From positions 6,901 to 17,160 of the forward strand of contig PMSZ01000183.1 in the NCBI GenBank assembly GCA_003168235.1: 10,260 nucleotides of DNA, read 5' to 3'. Each line of letters begins with the position of its first letter. Position 1 is the first letter of the stretch. The notes below the pieces were generated by a model, which saw nothing but the letters and a program-made list of their open reading frames with translations, had not been told where the DNA came from and ran no database searches. Both the position numbers and the translations under genes were made by a program. Source of the DNA: Acidobacteriaceae bacterium (lineage in GTDB: Bacteria; Acidobacteriota; Terriglobia; Terriglobales; Acidobacteriaceae). This document shows, one piece after another, positions 1-6,996 of the stretch.

Positions 1-420
1 GACTTGCGCGCGGCGTTCGATTTTCTGGCGTCGCAGCCGTACGTAAAGAAAGACCGCATCGGATCGATCGGCTGGTGCATGGGCGGAGGCTACTCTCTCG
101 ACGCGGCGCTCGCAGAGCCCCATTTGGCCGCCACGGTCATCAACTACGGACATTTGGCCACTGATCCAGCGGAGTTGAAAAAGATCAACGCTCCGATTCT
201 GGGAATTTTTGGCGGCCAGGACCGCGGCATTACTCCCGATGACGTGAAGAAGTTTCAACAGGCTATGGAACAACTGGGCAAGAAGATCGAAGTGAAGATC
301 TATCCCGATGCGGGGCATGCCTTTGAAAATTCAACCAACAAGCAGGCATACCGCGCCGACGATGCAGCCGACGCCTGGCGGCGCACAGTGCAGTTTCTGG
401 CGGCAACTTTGAAGCCATAA
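1..420 (+). CDS. Dienelactone hydrolase family protein (3' part; start lies outside the window)
   Basis: An alpha/beta-hydrolase of the dienelactone hydrolase family, of which 139 residues are visible; the N-terminal half is cut off by the window edge. The reading frame is open from base 1, so the TTG at base 4 is not a believable start. The full catalytic triad is present: the nucleophile Cys in GWCMGG (visible residue 26, a Cys in place of the Ser usual in most hydrolases), Asp in GGQD (74) and His in DAGHAF (106). Family members hydrolyse cyclic dienelactones in chloroaromatic breakdown, but many environmental homologues are broad-range carboxylesterases of unknown substrate, so the natural substrate here is open. 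The protein is probably cytoplasmic or, if the missing N-terminus carries a signal peptide, periplasmic; the window cannot tell. No clear terminator follows the TAA. Confidence 0.9.
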   Translation, partial: DLRAAFDFLASQPYVKKDRIGSIGWCMGGGYSLDAALAEPHLAATVINYGHLATDPAELKKINAPILGIFGGQDRGITPDDVKKFQQAMEQLGKKIEVKIYPDAGHAFENSTNKQAYRADDAADAWRRTVQFLAATLKP

Positions 421-475
421 CCCATTTAGGACCCCGGCCCAAAAATCGGTAATCCACAGGCCGAGGAATTTCCAC

Positions 476-504
476 TTGCCAGAAGGTACCGCTCTGGTTA
501 CTAT
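476..504 (+). promoter_or_regulatory. Sigma70-type promoter for the XRE regulator
   Basis: TTGCCA (476-481) and TACTAT (499-504) are separated by exactly 17 bp, close to the TTGACA/TATAAT consensus with optimal spacing. Transcription would begin near 511, giving a leader of about 35 nt before the ATG at 546. This is the best -35/-10 pair I found in the window. It is inferred from sequence only. Confidence 0.55.
479..497. promoter_or_regulatory. Dyad (CCAGA-N9-TCTGG) inside the XRE promoter, possible operator
   Basis: CCAGA (479-483) and TCTGG (493-497) form a perfect 5-bp inverted repeat overlapping the -35 end and the spacer of the promoter at 476-504. A KpnI-like palindrome GGTACC (485-490) lies between the arms. 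The placement is typical for a repressor that blocks its own promoter, and the next gene encodes a helix-turn-helix protein. Binding by that protein is inference. Confidence 0.4.
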
Positions 505-545
505 GACACGCATCTTTCTATCGATCTGAGTTCCGTTACGCCTTT

Positions 546-890
546 ATGAACATCGGCGAGACCATCCGCAATTTCCGGCTGCAGCACAGCATGTCGCAAG
601 GCGACATCGAAAAGCGTACGGGACTATTACGCTGTTATCTGTCGCGGGTGGAAAACGGCCACACCATTCCATCGCTCGATACGCTGGCCAAAATCGCCGG
701 GGCCATGGACTTGGCCTTGTCGCAGTTTTTTGCTGAGGGCCACAGCAACGGGCATAAGGGCCTGCCTCAGCTCTCCGACGATGAAGTCCGCTTCCTGAGC
801 CAGATGCGGCGCTATTCCGCCAATCTCAACGACAGCGACCGCAAGCTCGTGCTGGCGATGGTGAAGAAGATGGCGTCAAACTCGAAATAG
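546..890 (+). CDS. XRE-family helix-turn-helix transcriptional regulator
   Basis: A 114-residue DNA-binding protein. Residues about 4-62 form a Cro/C1-type HTH domain: the turn region SQGDIEKRTG (helix 2) is followed by the recognition helix LRCYLSRVENG, then the family-typical P-S-L-D-T-L-A-K-I-A stretch leading to the last helices. A polar linker (about 63-75) joins a short helical C-terminus (about 76-114) with many charged residues, possibly for dimerisation. No ligand-binding or peptidase domain is present. The ATG at 546 has no Shine-Dalgarno site, but the HTH begins directly after it, so the start is secure. It has its own promoter with an internal dyad (476-504) and ends about 100 bp before the next gene on the same strand. 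The target genes cannot be read from the sequence; autoregulation is the simplest guess. Confidence 0.88.
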   Translation: MNIGETIRNFRLQHSMSQGDIEKRTGLLRCYLSRVENGHTIPSLDTLAKIAGAMDLALSQFFAEGHSNGHKGLPQLSDDEVRFLSQMRRYSANLNDSDRKLVLAMVKKMASNSK

Positions 891-992
891 CACTCAGCCT
901 CTCTACAGTACTTTCGTACCATCTCCTTCGTGTCCAGCGGGAACCTCGCCAAGCCCAAAGCCGGCGGCTAAGCTGTTATCTGGGGAATCCTT

Positions 993-1646
993 GTGACCAT
1001 CGATGAGGAAATGAATCTCCTCGATCAGCAGCTGCGCCGGCTGAAGATTGAGTACGAGATTTTCTTCAATAATCCGACCAAACGGCCTCCGACTGACATT
1101 GAATGGAAGGTCAACTCGCTGCTGCGCAAGTTCAGCGACGGCGTGCGGATGAGCTTTCAGCAGCGTTATCGGTACAACGAGATGGCGCAGCGTTACGCGG
1201 TGCAAAGCGACCTCTGGCGTAAGAAGATGCGGATCCGCGAGGAGGGTTATCGCCGTCCTTACGATGCGATGTTGTCGGTGCAGGGTGTGCGCGACGGCGA
1301 AGGGCGTGAATCGAAGCACCACCAGGCGTATGGGCTTTCGCGGACCGCACAATCGGCCGATGCCGAAGCGGCGGCCGCTGGCACGAACGAGGGACCCGAT
1401 CAGCCGTTCTCGGTGCTATGCTCGGGCGCGTCGACGGAACGCCAGCAAGTCGAATCGCTTTACAAGGCGCTGACCGAGGCAAAACAGAAGTCGGGAGAGA
1501 AAGTTTCCGGCAATCTCGATTCTTTCGCCACCTTTGTGAGGAAAAAGACCAGCGAACTGCGCCAGAAGCACGGCTGCGACACGGTCGAATACTCGATCGA
1601 GATGCAGAGCGGACAGGTAAGGCTGAAGGCTAAGGCGAAAGTCTAG
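993..1646 (+). CDS. MXAN_5187 C-terminal-domain-like protein of unknown function
   Basis: A 217-residue, charged, soluble-looking protein without signal peptide or membrane segment. Residues 1-85 are probably helical/coiled-coil (heptad-like Leu and Ile with many Arg, Lys, Glu). Residues about 90-145 are a low-complexity Ala/Ser/Gly-rich linker. Residues about 148-217 form a compact end containing LYKALTEAKQKSGE, SFATFVRKKTSELRQKHGC and a closing beta-like stretch VEYSIEMQSGQVRLKAKAKV. This ending resembles the domain annotated in myxobacteria and acidobacteria as 'MXAN_5187 C-terminal', recognised from memory rather than by search. Its function is not known to me. The GTG start at 993 is supported by a GGGGA ribosome site (983-987). 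A TGTTATCTG element (974-982) resembling an extended -10 lies just upstream. The stop codon overlaps the first unit of a heptamer repeat array. Confidence 0.75.
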   Translation: MTIDEEMNLLDQQLRRLKIEYEIFFNNPTKRPPTDIEWKVNSLLRKFSDGVRMSFQQRYRYNEMAQRYAVQSDLWRKKMRIREEGYRRPYDAMLSVQGVRDGEGRESKHHQAYGLSRTAQSADAEAAAAGTNEGPDQPFSVLCSGASTERQQVESLYKALTEAKQKSGEKVSGNLDSFATFVRKKTSELRQKHGCDTVEYSIEMQSGQVRLKAKAKV

Positions 1647-1680
1647 TTCTCGGTTCTCAGTTCTCAGTTCTCAGTTCTCA
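1646..1680. repeat. Heptamer tandem array GTTCTCA (five units)
   Basis: Five consecutive 7-bp units: GTTCTCG (1646-1652) then four perfect GTTCTCA copies ending at 1680. The first base is the G of the preceding gene's TAG stop. Short tandem heptamers of this kind can change copy number by replication slippage. A second, inverted array of related units lies at 1771-1805. Confidence 0.9.
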
Positions 1681-1770
1681 ACTTCCGAATAATATATTCT
1701 GCTCTTGGTTCTCTCGGCAGCTTTTTCTTGTCGTCCCTGCGAGGGTCGCGTCTGCGTCGGTTTCAACACC

Positions 1771-1805
1771 TGCAACCGGCAACTGGGAACCGGGAACCGG
1801 CAACT
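1771..1805. repeat. Heptamer tandem array GGSAACY (five units), inverted relative to the first array
   Basis: Five 7-bp units: TGCAACC, GGCAACT, GGGAACC, GGGAACC, GGCAACT. On the complementary strand these read as GTTCCC/GTTGCC heptamers, close relatives of the GTTCTCA units at 1646-1680. The two arrays therefore face each other around a 90-bp spacer. The array ends two bases before the extended -10 motif ahead of purH. Confidence 0.85.
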
Positions 1806-1807
1806 GC

Positions 1808-1816
1808 TGTTAAAAT
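1808..1816 (+). promoter_or_regulatory. Extended -10 element ahead of purH
   Basis: TGTTAAAAT matches the extended -10 pattern TGnTAnnaT. No -35 box is recognisable at the usual distance, where the heptamer array sits instead. Transcription would start near 1823, leaving a leader of about 18 nt before the ATG at 1841 with no good Shine-Dalgarno site. Confidence 0.4.
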
Positions 1817-1840
1817 CTCTCTTCGTTGCCCAGAGCCCTC

Positions 1841-3391
1841 ATGTCTAAAATTACCCGCGCCATTCTTAGCGTTACCGATAAATCCGGACTGGTCGATTTC
1901 GCCCGTCAGCTTGCCCAGTTGGGTGTCGAACTGGTTTCTACTGGAGGCACCGCCAAGCTGCTGCGCGATTCCGGCATTGCCGTAAAAGATATTTCTGAGC
2001 TGACCGGATTTCCCGAAATGCTGGATGGGCGCGTTAAGACGCTGCATCCGAAGGTTCATGGAGGCATCCTGCATCGACGCGACGACAGCGGCCATCTCGC
2101 GGCTGTGGCCGAGCATGGGATTCCCGCGATCGACATGGTCGTGGTTAACCTTTATGCCTTTGAAAAGACCGCCGCTAAGCCGGGAGTGCACTTCGAAGAG
2201 CTGATCGAGAATATCGACATCGGCGGGCCCTCGATGATCCGATCGGCGGCAAAAAATTTTCAGGATGTCGCAGTCGTGACTTCGCCTCGTGATTACGGCG
2301 CGATTGCCGAGGAGATGGCGCGGTCGGGTGGCGCTCTCTCGCGGGAGACGAAGTGGCGGCTGGCGCAGAAGGCGTTTGCCACGACGGCGGCTTACGATTC
2401 GGCGATCGCCTCGACGCTCGAACGAGTGGGCGGGGAGTTTAAGTTAAACGCAGCCGAAGGCTTCCCGCAAAACCTGCGCCTGTCATTTCAGAAAGTGATC
2501 GACCTGCGCTATGGAGAGAATCCGCACCAGAAAGCCGCGATGTACAAAGACGCTTCAGAGATGGGCGTCGCGAACGCGCGTCAGGTGCAAGGCAAGGAGC
2601 TTTCTTACAACAACATTGTCGATCTGCAGGCGGCCTGGGATTTGGCGCAGGAGTTCGACGAGCCGGTCTGCGCCATCATCAAGCACACCAACCCCTGTGG
2701 AACCGCGACCGGCAAGACTCTGGCCGAGGCTTACCTGCGCGCGCTCGAGTGCGATCCGGTCTCGGCGTTTGGCGGAGTGATTGGCGTGAACCGCACCGTG
2801 GATGCGGCGGCGGCGGAAGAAATGGCGAAGCTGTTTCTGGAAGTGATTGGTGCTCCCGCGTTCGATGAGAGCGCGAAGGCGGTGTTTGCCGCGAAGAAGA
2901 ACCTCCGGCTGGTCGAAGTTCCAGCCGGAGAGCAGCAGTGGGTGCTGAAAAATATTTCTGGAGGGATGCTGGTGCAGGATGCCGATCTGCACAAGCTCTC
3001 CGAGGCCGATCTGAAGGTGGTTACGAAGCGTCCGCCGACGGCGGAAGAGAAACGTGCGCTGCTCTTTGCCTGGAAGGTCTGCAAACACGTGAAGTCGAAC
3101 GCAATTCTCTACGCTCGCGATGGGCAGACGGTGGGTGTCGGCGCGGGCCAGATGAGCCGGGTCGATTCCTGCAAGATCGGAGCCATGAAGGCGCAGCTAC
3201 CTTTGCCGGGCACGGTGGCCGCCTCCGATGCTTTTTTCCCTTTCCCCGACGGAGTTGAGGAAATCGCCAAAGCCGGGGCGACGGCGATCATCCAGCCGGG
3301 AGGGTCGGTGCGCGATCAGGAAGTCATTGAAGCTGCCGACCGGCTTGGGCTGGCGATGATTCTTACGGGGGTAAGGCACTTCCGGCATTAG
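1841..3391 (+). CDS. purH: Bifunctional AICAR formyltransferase / IMP cyclohydrolase PurH
   Basis: PurH carries out the last two steps of de novo purine synthesis in the cytoplasm: transfer of a formyl group from 10-formyl-THF to AICAR, then ring closure of FAICAR to IMP. At 516 residues it has the normal length. The N-terminal MGS-like cyclohydrolase domain (about 1-150) shows SVTDKSGL, STGGTAKLLRD and GRVKTLHPKVHGG. The C-terminal formyltransferase domain shows DLRYGENPHQ, ELSYNNIVDLQAAWDL and the catalytic KHTNPCG (Lys281, His282), followed by DPVSAFGG and the closing GGSVRDQEVIEAADRLG with the terminal FRH. The ATG at 1841 is chosen because MSKITRAILSVTDKSGL matches the family N-terminus; an in-frame TTG at 1826 would only add five residues. 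No other pur gene is adjacent, so it is probably transcribed alone. Confidence 0.97.
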   Translation: MSKITRAILSVTDKSGLVDFARQLAQLGVELVSTGGTAKLLRDSGIAVKDISELTGFPEMLDGRVKTLHPKVHGGILHRRDDSGHLAAVAEHGIPAIDMVVVNLYAFEKTAAKPGVHFEELIENIDIGGPSMIRSAAKNFQDVAVVTSPRDYGAIAEEMARSGGALSRETKWRLAQKAFATTAAYDSAIASTLERVGGEFKLNAAEGFPQNLRLSFQKVIDLRYGENPHQKAAMYKDASEMGVANARQVQGKELSYNNIVDLQAAWDLAQEFDEPVCAIIKHTNPCGTATGKTLAEAYLRALECDPVSAFGGVIGVNRTVDAAAAEEMAKLFLEVIGAPAFDESAKAVFAAKKNLRLVEVPAGEQQWVLKNISGGMLVQDADLHKLSEADLKVVTKRPPTAEEKRALLFAWKVCKHVKSNAILYARDGQTVGVGAGQMSRVDSCKIGAMKAQLPLPGTVAASDAFFPFPDGVEEIAKAGATAIIQPGGSVRDQEVIEAADRLGLAMILTGVRHFRH

Positions 3392-3449
3392 GCTTCGCAG
3401 AATTTTCTAAGCCGGGATCTCTAAAGTTTCCGCGATCTTTACTTTCTTT

Positions 3450-3477
3450 GACAATCACCCCGGGACAATCTCCCCGA
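3450..3477. repeat. Tandem 14-bp direct repeat GACAATCnCCCCGr
   Basis: Two adjacent 14-bp units (3450-3463 and 3464-3477) match at 12 of 14 positions. They lie in the 230-bp gap between purH and the TPR gene (3392-3621). The first unit is part of TTGACAATCA, which recurs exactly at 5819-5828 in another direct repeat with the same 14-bp period. The rest of this gap holds only an 8-bp palindrome ACCTAGGT (3488-3495) and a TAGAAT motif (3544-3549); I see no purH terminator. Confidence 0.6.
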
Positions 3478-3621
3478 AAGCCCCTGTACCTAGGTCTTTA
3501 TTCCCAGGCTGCGCTTTCCCCCCGCCGAGCGGCCTGTCAAGGGTAGAATAAGGAAATCCGGATGATCGGAATTGGCATCCAATTCTTGGTGTGCGCTGCG
3601 ATTAGAGGTCGCAGGATTTTC

Positions 3622-5733
3622 ATGAAAAAACAGTTTGCGATTGCCAGCATCGTACTTTTAGGGTCTTCTTCTTTTTTCCTGACCCAGGTCGTAACCGCTC
3701 AAGATCAACCCGCTCACGCGGCAGATTCGCCGGCTGCTACCGCCGCGCCAGCCCAGCAACCCACAGCCAAAGCCAAAACGCCCGACCGCGCCGCCGCCTA
3801 CTACCACTTCGCCCTAGCACACATGTATGAGGAGCAGGTGGCCACGTATGGCCGCAGTGAATTGGCCAATAAAGCGATCGAGGAATATCGCGCCGCCATC
3901 GATGCGGACCCGACCTCGGCGTATTTGACCTCTGGCCTCGCTGAGCTCTACGCCAAGACGGGACGAATTCGCGACGCCGTGGTTGAGGCCCAGGACATTA
4001 TCAAGCGCGATCCCAACAATCTTGAAGCGCGCCGCCTGCTCGGCAGAATCTATCTGCGTTCGCTCGGCGACATGCAGTCGGGCAGCGGGTCCGAGAGCAT
4101 TCTGAAACTGGCGATCGAGCAGTATGAGCAGATCGTCAAGCTGCAACCCGACAGCACGGACGACCACTTGCTTCTGGGACGCTTGTATCGCCTGAACAAC
4201 GACCTGCAAAAAGCGGAGACCGAGTTCAAGACTGCGGTAAAGCTCCAGCCGGATTCGGAAGAAGCGGTCACGACTCTGGCTTATCTCTATAACGAACTGG
4301 GAGACACGGCCCGCGCCACGCAGGTGCTCAGTTCGGTCCCGAATACAGAGCGCTCGGCGAAACTATATTCCGCGCTCGGTTACACCTACGAGCAACAGAA
4401 GCAGTACAAGGAAGCGATCGAGGCGTATCGCCACGCTATTGAAATGGACCGCGACAATCTCGATGCCATCCGCGGGCTGGCGCAGAACCTGTTGAACGAT
4501 GGCCAGACCGACGCCGCTCTCGAACAATACAAAGTAATCGCGGACGCGAATCCGGAAGATGCGCAAACCTACGTGCGCATCGCGGAGATTTACCGCAAGC
4601 AGGGCAAATTCGATCTCGCGCTCGAAAATCTGAAAAAAGCTGAGACCATGGTGCAGGACTCGGTCGAGGTTCCTTACAACATCGCTGCCATTTACCAGGC
4701 GCAGGGTCGTTATGACGAAGCCATTCCGATCATGCGCGACCTGCTGAAAAAGTCCGAGAAGCCGGACGGTAAATATTCGGCGGGTGAGAAGAGCAATCGG
4801 GCAGTGTTTCTGGAACGGCTGGGCACGATCTACCGCGACCAGGGCAACAATCCGGCCGCGATTGAAGTATTCCGCGAGATCGTCGCCCTCGGCGGCGATG
4901 ACGACGTCGAGCGCGGCTATCAACAGATCATCGATACTTGGCGCGATGCCAAGGAGTGGCAGAAAGCCACCGACGCCGCTCAGGAAGCCGTACGGAAGCT
5001 GCCGGCCAGCCGCGATTTGAAAATGGTACTGGCGGCGCAGCAGGCCGACATGGGCGAAGCCGACAAGGCTCTCAAAGACGTCCACGCCATGCTGACCGGC
5101 GACACCGATAAAGACCGGCAAGTTTACATCACGCTGGCGCAGATGAACACGCGGCTGCGCCGCTTCAGCGACGCCGAGCAAGCGCTCGACAAGGCTGAGG
5201 CCCTCGCGACCAAGCCGGATGACAAAGAGTACATCTGGTTTCTGCGCGGCTCGACTTACGAGCGCGAGAAACGCTATTCCGATGCTGAAACGCAGTTCAA
5301 GAAGGTGCTGGCCGACGACCCTGAGCATGCCTCAGCGCTGAACTACCTGGGTTACATGCTGGCCGACCAGAACACGAAGCTCGAAGAAGCGCTTGGATAC
5401 ATCAAGCGCGCGGTCGATCTCGACCCCGCCAACGGCGCTTACCTTGATTCGCTGGGCTGGGCTTACTTCCGCCTGGGCAAGTATGAATTGGCGGAAGACA
5501 ATCTGCTGAAGGCATCGCAGAAAATCAATACCGATCCCACCGTTCTCGATCACCTCGGCGATCTTTACCAGAAGACCGGACGCCTGAAGCTGGCCGCGGC
5601 CAACTGGGAGCGTGCGCTCAACGAATGGAACCGCACCATTTCGGCGGAGGTCGATCCTGCGGACACAGCGCGGGTGGCGAAGAAGCTCGACTCCGCGAAG
5701 ATGAAGCTGGCGAAGGAAGAGGGCGCGAAGTAG
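3622..5733 (+). CDS. Secreted tetratricopeptide-repeat protein (about 17 TPR units)
   Basis: A 703-residue exported scaffold protein. Residues 1-26 form a Sec signal peptide (MKKQF, hydrophobic core, VTA before QDQ), followed by a Pro/Ala-rich linker to about 57. From about 58 to 690 the chain is almost wholly TPR; I count about 17 units by eye, with insertions in units 1, 3 and 9. The last three units (LNYLGYMLAD, LDSLGWAYFRLG, LDHLGDLYQKTG) resemble the C-terminal part of LbcA/PA4667-type TPR proteins, which act as adaptors for periplasmic proteases, but no lipobox cysteine is present. TPRs bind proteins, so a periplasmic assembly or adaptor role is inferred; the partner is unknown. ATG 3622 is preferred for its signal peptide and an AGGA site. 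An upstream ATG at 3562 has a better AAGGA site and would add 20 residues in front of the signal peptide. Confidence 0.88.
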   Translation: MKKQFAIASIVLLGSSSFFLTQVVTAQDQPAHAADSPAATAAPAQQPTAKAKTPDRAAAYYHFALAHMYEEQVATYGRSELANKAIEEYRAAIDADPTSAYLTSGLAELYAKTGRIRDAVVEAQDIIKRDPNNLEARRLLGRIYLRSLGDMQSGSGSESILKLAIEQYEQIVKLQPDSTDDHLLLGRLYRLNNDLQKAETEFKTAVKLQPDSEEAVTTLAYLYNELGDTARATQVLSSVPNTERSAKLYSALGYTYEQQKQYKEAIEAYRHAIEMDRDNLDAIRGLAQNLLNDGQTDAALEQYKVIADANPEDAQTYVRIAEIYRKQGKFDLALENLKKAETMVQDSVEVPYNIAAIYQAQGRYDEAIPIMRDLLKKSEKPDGKYSAGEKSNRAVFLERLGTIYRDQGNNPAAIEVFREIVALGGDDDVERGYQQIIDTWRDAKEWQKATDAAQEAVRKLPASRDLKMVLAAQQADMGEADKALKDVHAMLTGDTDKDRQVYITLAQMNTRLRRFSDAEQALDKAEALATKPDDKEYIWFLRGSTYEREKRYSDAETQFKKVLADDPEHASALNYLGYMLADQNTKLEEALGYIKRAVDLDPANGAYLDSLGWAYFRLGKYELAEDNLLKASQKINTDPTVLDHLGDLYQKTGRLKLAAANWERALNEWNRTISAEVDPADTARVAKKLDSAKMKLAKEEGAK

Positions 5734-5767
5734 CAGAGCGCCGGATTTGTTCACCTGAATCGCGGGA

Positions 5768-5789
5768 GAGACGCGGGTTGCCGCGTCTC
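5768..5789. repeat. REP-like hairpin (9-bp perfect stem, 4-nt loop)
   Basis: GAGACGCGG (5768-5776), loop GTTG, and CCGCGTCTC (5781-5789) form a perfect GC-rich hairpin 35 bp after the TPR stop codon. No T-tract follows, so it is not a standard intrinsic terminator. A related stretch lies inverted at 5849-5862: its complement GAGACGGGATTGCC resembles GAGACGCGGGTTGCC at 5768-5782 (one base missing, one changed). Two such elements in opposite orientation resemble a REP/BIME arrangement. Confidence 0.65.
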
Positions 5790-5806
5790 GGCCGTACGCG
5801 CCGGCA

Positions 5807-5828
5807 GACAATCATCAGTTGACAATCA
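5807..5828. repeat. Direct repeat GACAATCA, 14-bp period, upstream of dgt
   Basis: GACAATCA occurs at 5807-5814 and 5821-5828, start to start 14 bp, between the REP-like hairpin and its inverted partial copy. The second copy is preceded by TT, giving TTGACAATCA, identical to 3448-3457. TTGACA is a perfect -35 hexamer, but no -10 sits 15-19 bp downstream, so a promoter role is not supported as it stands. Confidence 0.55.
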
Positions 5829-5848
5829 AGATGGCGCAGGCGAAGCCG

Positions 5849-5862
5849 GGCAATCCCGTCTC
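5849..5862 (-). repeat. Inverted partial copy of the REP-like element
   Basis: Read on the minus strand, this stretch is GAGACGGGATTGCC, a near match to the left part of the hairpin element at 5768-5789. It ends just before the putative -10 of dgt. Confidence 0.45.
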
Positions 5863-5867
5863 TACGG

Positions 5868-5873
5868 TAAACT
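5868..5873 (+). promoter_or_regulatory. Possible -10 box of dgt (short-leader or leaderless)
   Basis: TAAACT ends 7 bases before the ATG at 5881, and there is no purine-rich ribosome site between them. If it is a real -10 box, transcription would begin at or within a base of the A of ATG. No -35 box is apparent. Based on motif and spacing alone. Confidence 0.3.
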
Positions 5874-5880
5874 GTTTCTC

Positions 5881-6996
5881 ATGCTCGCCGACTATGCGGT
5901 GCGCGTCGAAGATTCCCGCGGACGCCGCCATCCCGAGCCGCAGCACCCTTACCGCAACGATTATCAACGTGACCGCGACCGGGTCGTCCATGCGCGCGCA
6001 TTTCGGCGGCTGGAAGCGAAGACGCAGGTTTTCACGCGCCGGTATTCCGACCACTTTCGCAACCGGCTGACGCATACCATCGAAGTCGCGCAGATTTCGC
6101 GCACCATCGCCGCGCAGCTTGGGCTGAACACCGATCTAGTGGAGGCGCTGGCCTTGGCGCACGACCTCGGCCATCCTCCGTTTGGACACTCGGGAGAAAA
6201 GGCGCTCGACGCGGCCATGCGCCAGCACGGGCTTTCGTTCGATCACAACCTGCATGCGCTGCGCATTGTGGAAGATTTCGAACTCCACTACGCCGCGTTT
6301 CGCGGACTGAATCTGACGTTTGAAGTCCGCGAGGGCATCATCAAGCACTCACACGACTACGACGAAAGCGAGCATCCGGAACTAGCCGAATATCTGCTCG
6401 ATCAGCGTCCGCCGCTCGAAGCGCAGCTCATCGACCTGACCGACGAAATTGCCTATAGCACTGCCGATCTGGACGATGGATTTGAAGCCCGATTGCTGAC
6501 GATTGAGCAGATGACGGACGGCGTGGATCTATTCGCCCGTCATTATGATCAGGCAAAGGCCCGTTATCCAGATGCCGCGCGAAAACTCGTGTTTAACGAG
6601 GCGCTGAAAAGCATTTTCGATAGCCTCGTCGGAGACTTGATTACGAACACAGCGCAGCGCGTGCAGGCAGCAGGCGTGCGTTCTGTGCAGGGCGTTCGCA
6701 GCCACGGCGAGCGGCTGGCCGCTTTCAGTCCGCCAGTCGAAGCGGAACGGCGGCAACTGAAAGAGTTTCTCTACGAGAATCTTTACTACAGCCCCTCACT
6801 CGCCATCGAAAAAGAAGATGCCGAGCGTATTACCGGAGAACTGTTTGCCCACTGGATGGAAGAACCCGACGACCTGCCGCGCAACTACCGCGACAAAGCC
6901 CTCCACGAGCCGCTACCGCGTGTCATCTGCGATTACATCGCGGGCATGACAGACCCTTTTATCTATCAGCAATATGAGAAGTATTGCGGGCAGTAG
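5881..6996 (+). CDS. dgt: Deoxyguanosinetriphosphate triphosphohydrolase-like HD-domain protein
   Basis: A 371-residue HD-superfamily enzyme that removes tripolyphosphate from dGTP or other dNTPs, adjusting the dNTP pool. The metal site is complete: His65 in RLTHTIEVAQ, His94-Asp95 in AHDLGHPPFGHSGE and Asp188 in DLTDEIAYSTADLDDG. His98 and His103 match the conserved family motif. N-terminal RDRDRVVHARAFRRLEAKTQVF and C-terminal DYIAGMTDPFI also fit the family. The length matches the compact 'type 2' dGTPase-like group rather than the roughly 500-residue E. coli Dgt, whose members often need allosteric dNTP activation; exact substrate preference cannot be read here. ATG 5881 is the only start that keeps the conserved N-terminus; it lacks a Shine-Dalgarno site. 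The small VOC gene follows 63 bp later on the same strand with its own strong ribosome site. Confidence 0.94.
   Translation: MLADYAVRVEDSRGRRHPEPQHPYRNDYQRDRDRVVHARAFRRLEAKTQVFTRRYSDHFRNRLTHTIEVAQISRTIAAQLGLNTDLVEALALAHDLGHPPFGHSGEKALDAAMRQHGLSFDHNLHALRIVEDFELHYAAFRGLNLTFEVREGIIKHSHDYDESEHPELAEYLLDQRPPLEAQLIDLTDEIAYSTADLDDGFEARLLTIEQMTDGVDLFARHYDQAKARYPDAARKLVFNEALKSIFDSLVGDLITNTAQRVQAAGVRSVQGVRSHGERLAAFSPPVEAERRQLKEFLYENLYYSPSLAIEKEDAERITGELFAHWMEEPDDLPRNYRDKALHEPLPRVICDYIAGMTDPFIYQQYEKYCGQ

Noticed and set aside
903..1352. Long minus-strand open frame opposite the MXAN_5187-like gene
   Set aside because: It is a complementary-strand shadow: it has no recognisable protein features, and the plus-strand gene has a ribosome site and a family-like C-terminus.
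3535..3549. TGTCAA...TAGAAT as a promoter of the TPR gene
   Set aside because: The TAGAAT is a plausible -10, but nothing resembling a -35 lies 15-19 bp upstream; the TGTCAA is only 3 bp away.
4363..5328. 321-codon minus-strand open frame inside the TPR gene
   Set aside because: It mirrors the biased codon use of the TPR gene; the plus strand shows unmistakable TPR repeats throughout.
5819..5847. TTGACA as the -35 of dgt
   Set aside because: The hexamer is perfect, but the sequence 17 bp downstream (GAAGCC) is not a -10, and the TAAACT at 5868 is far too distant.
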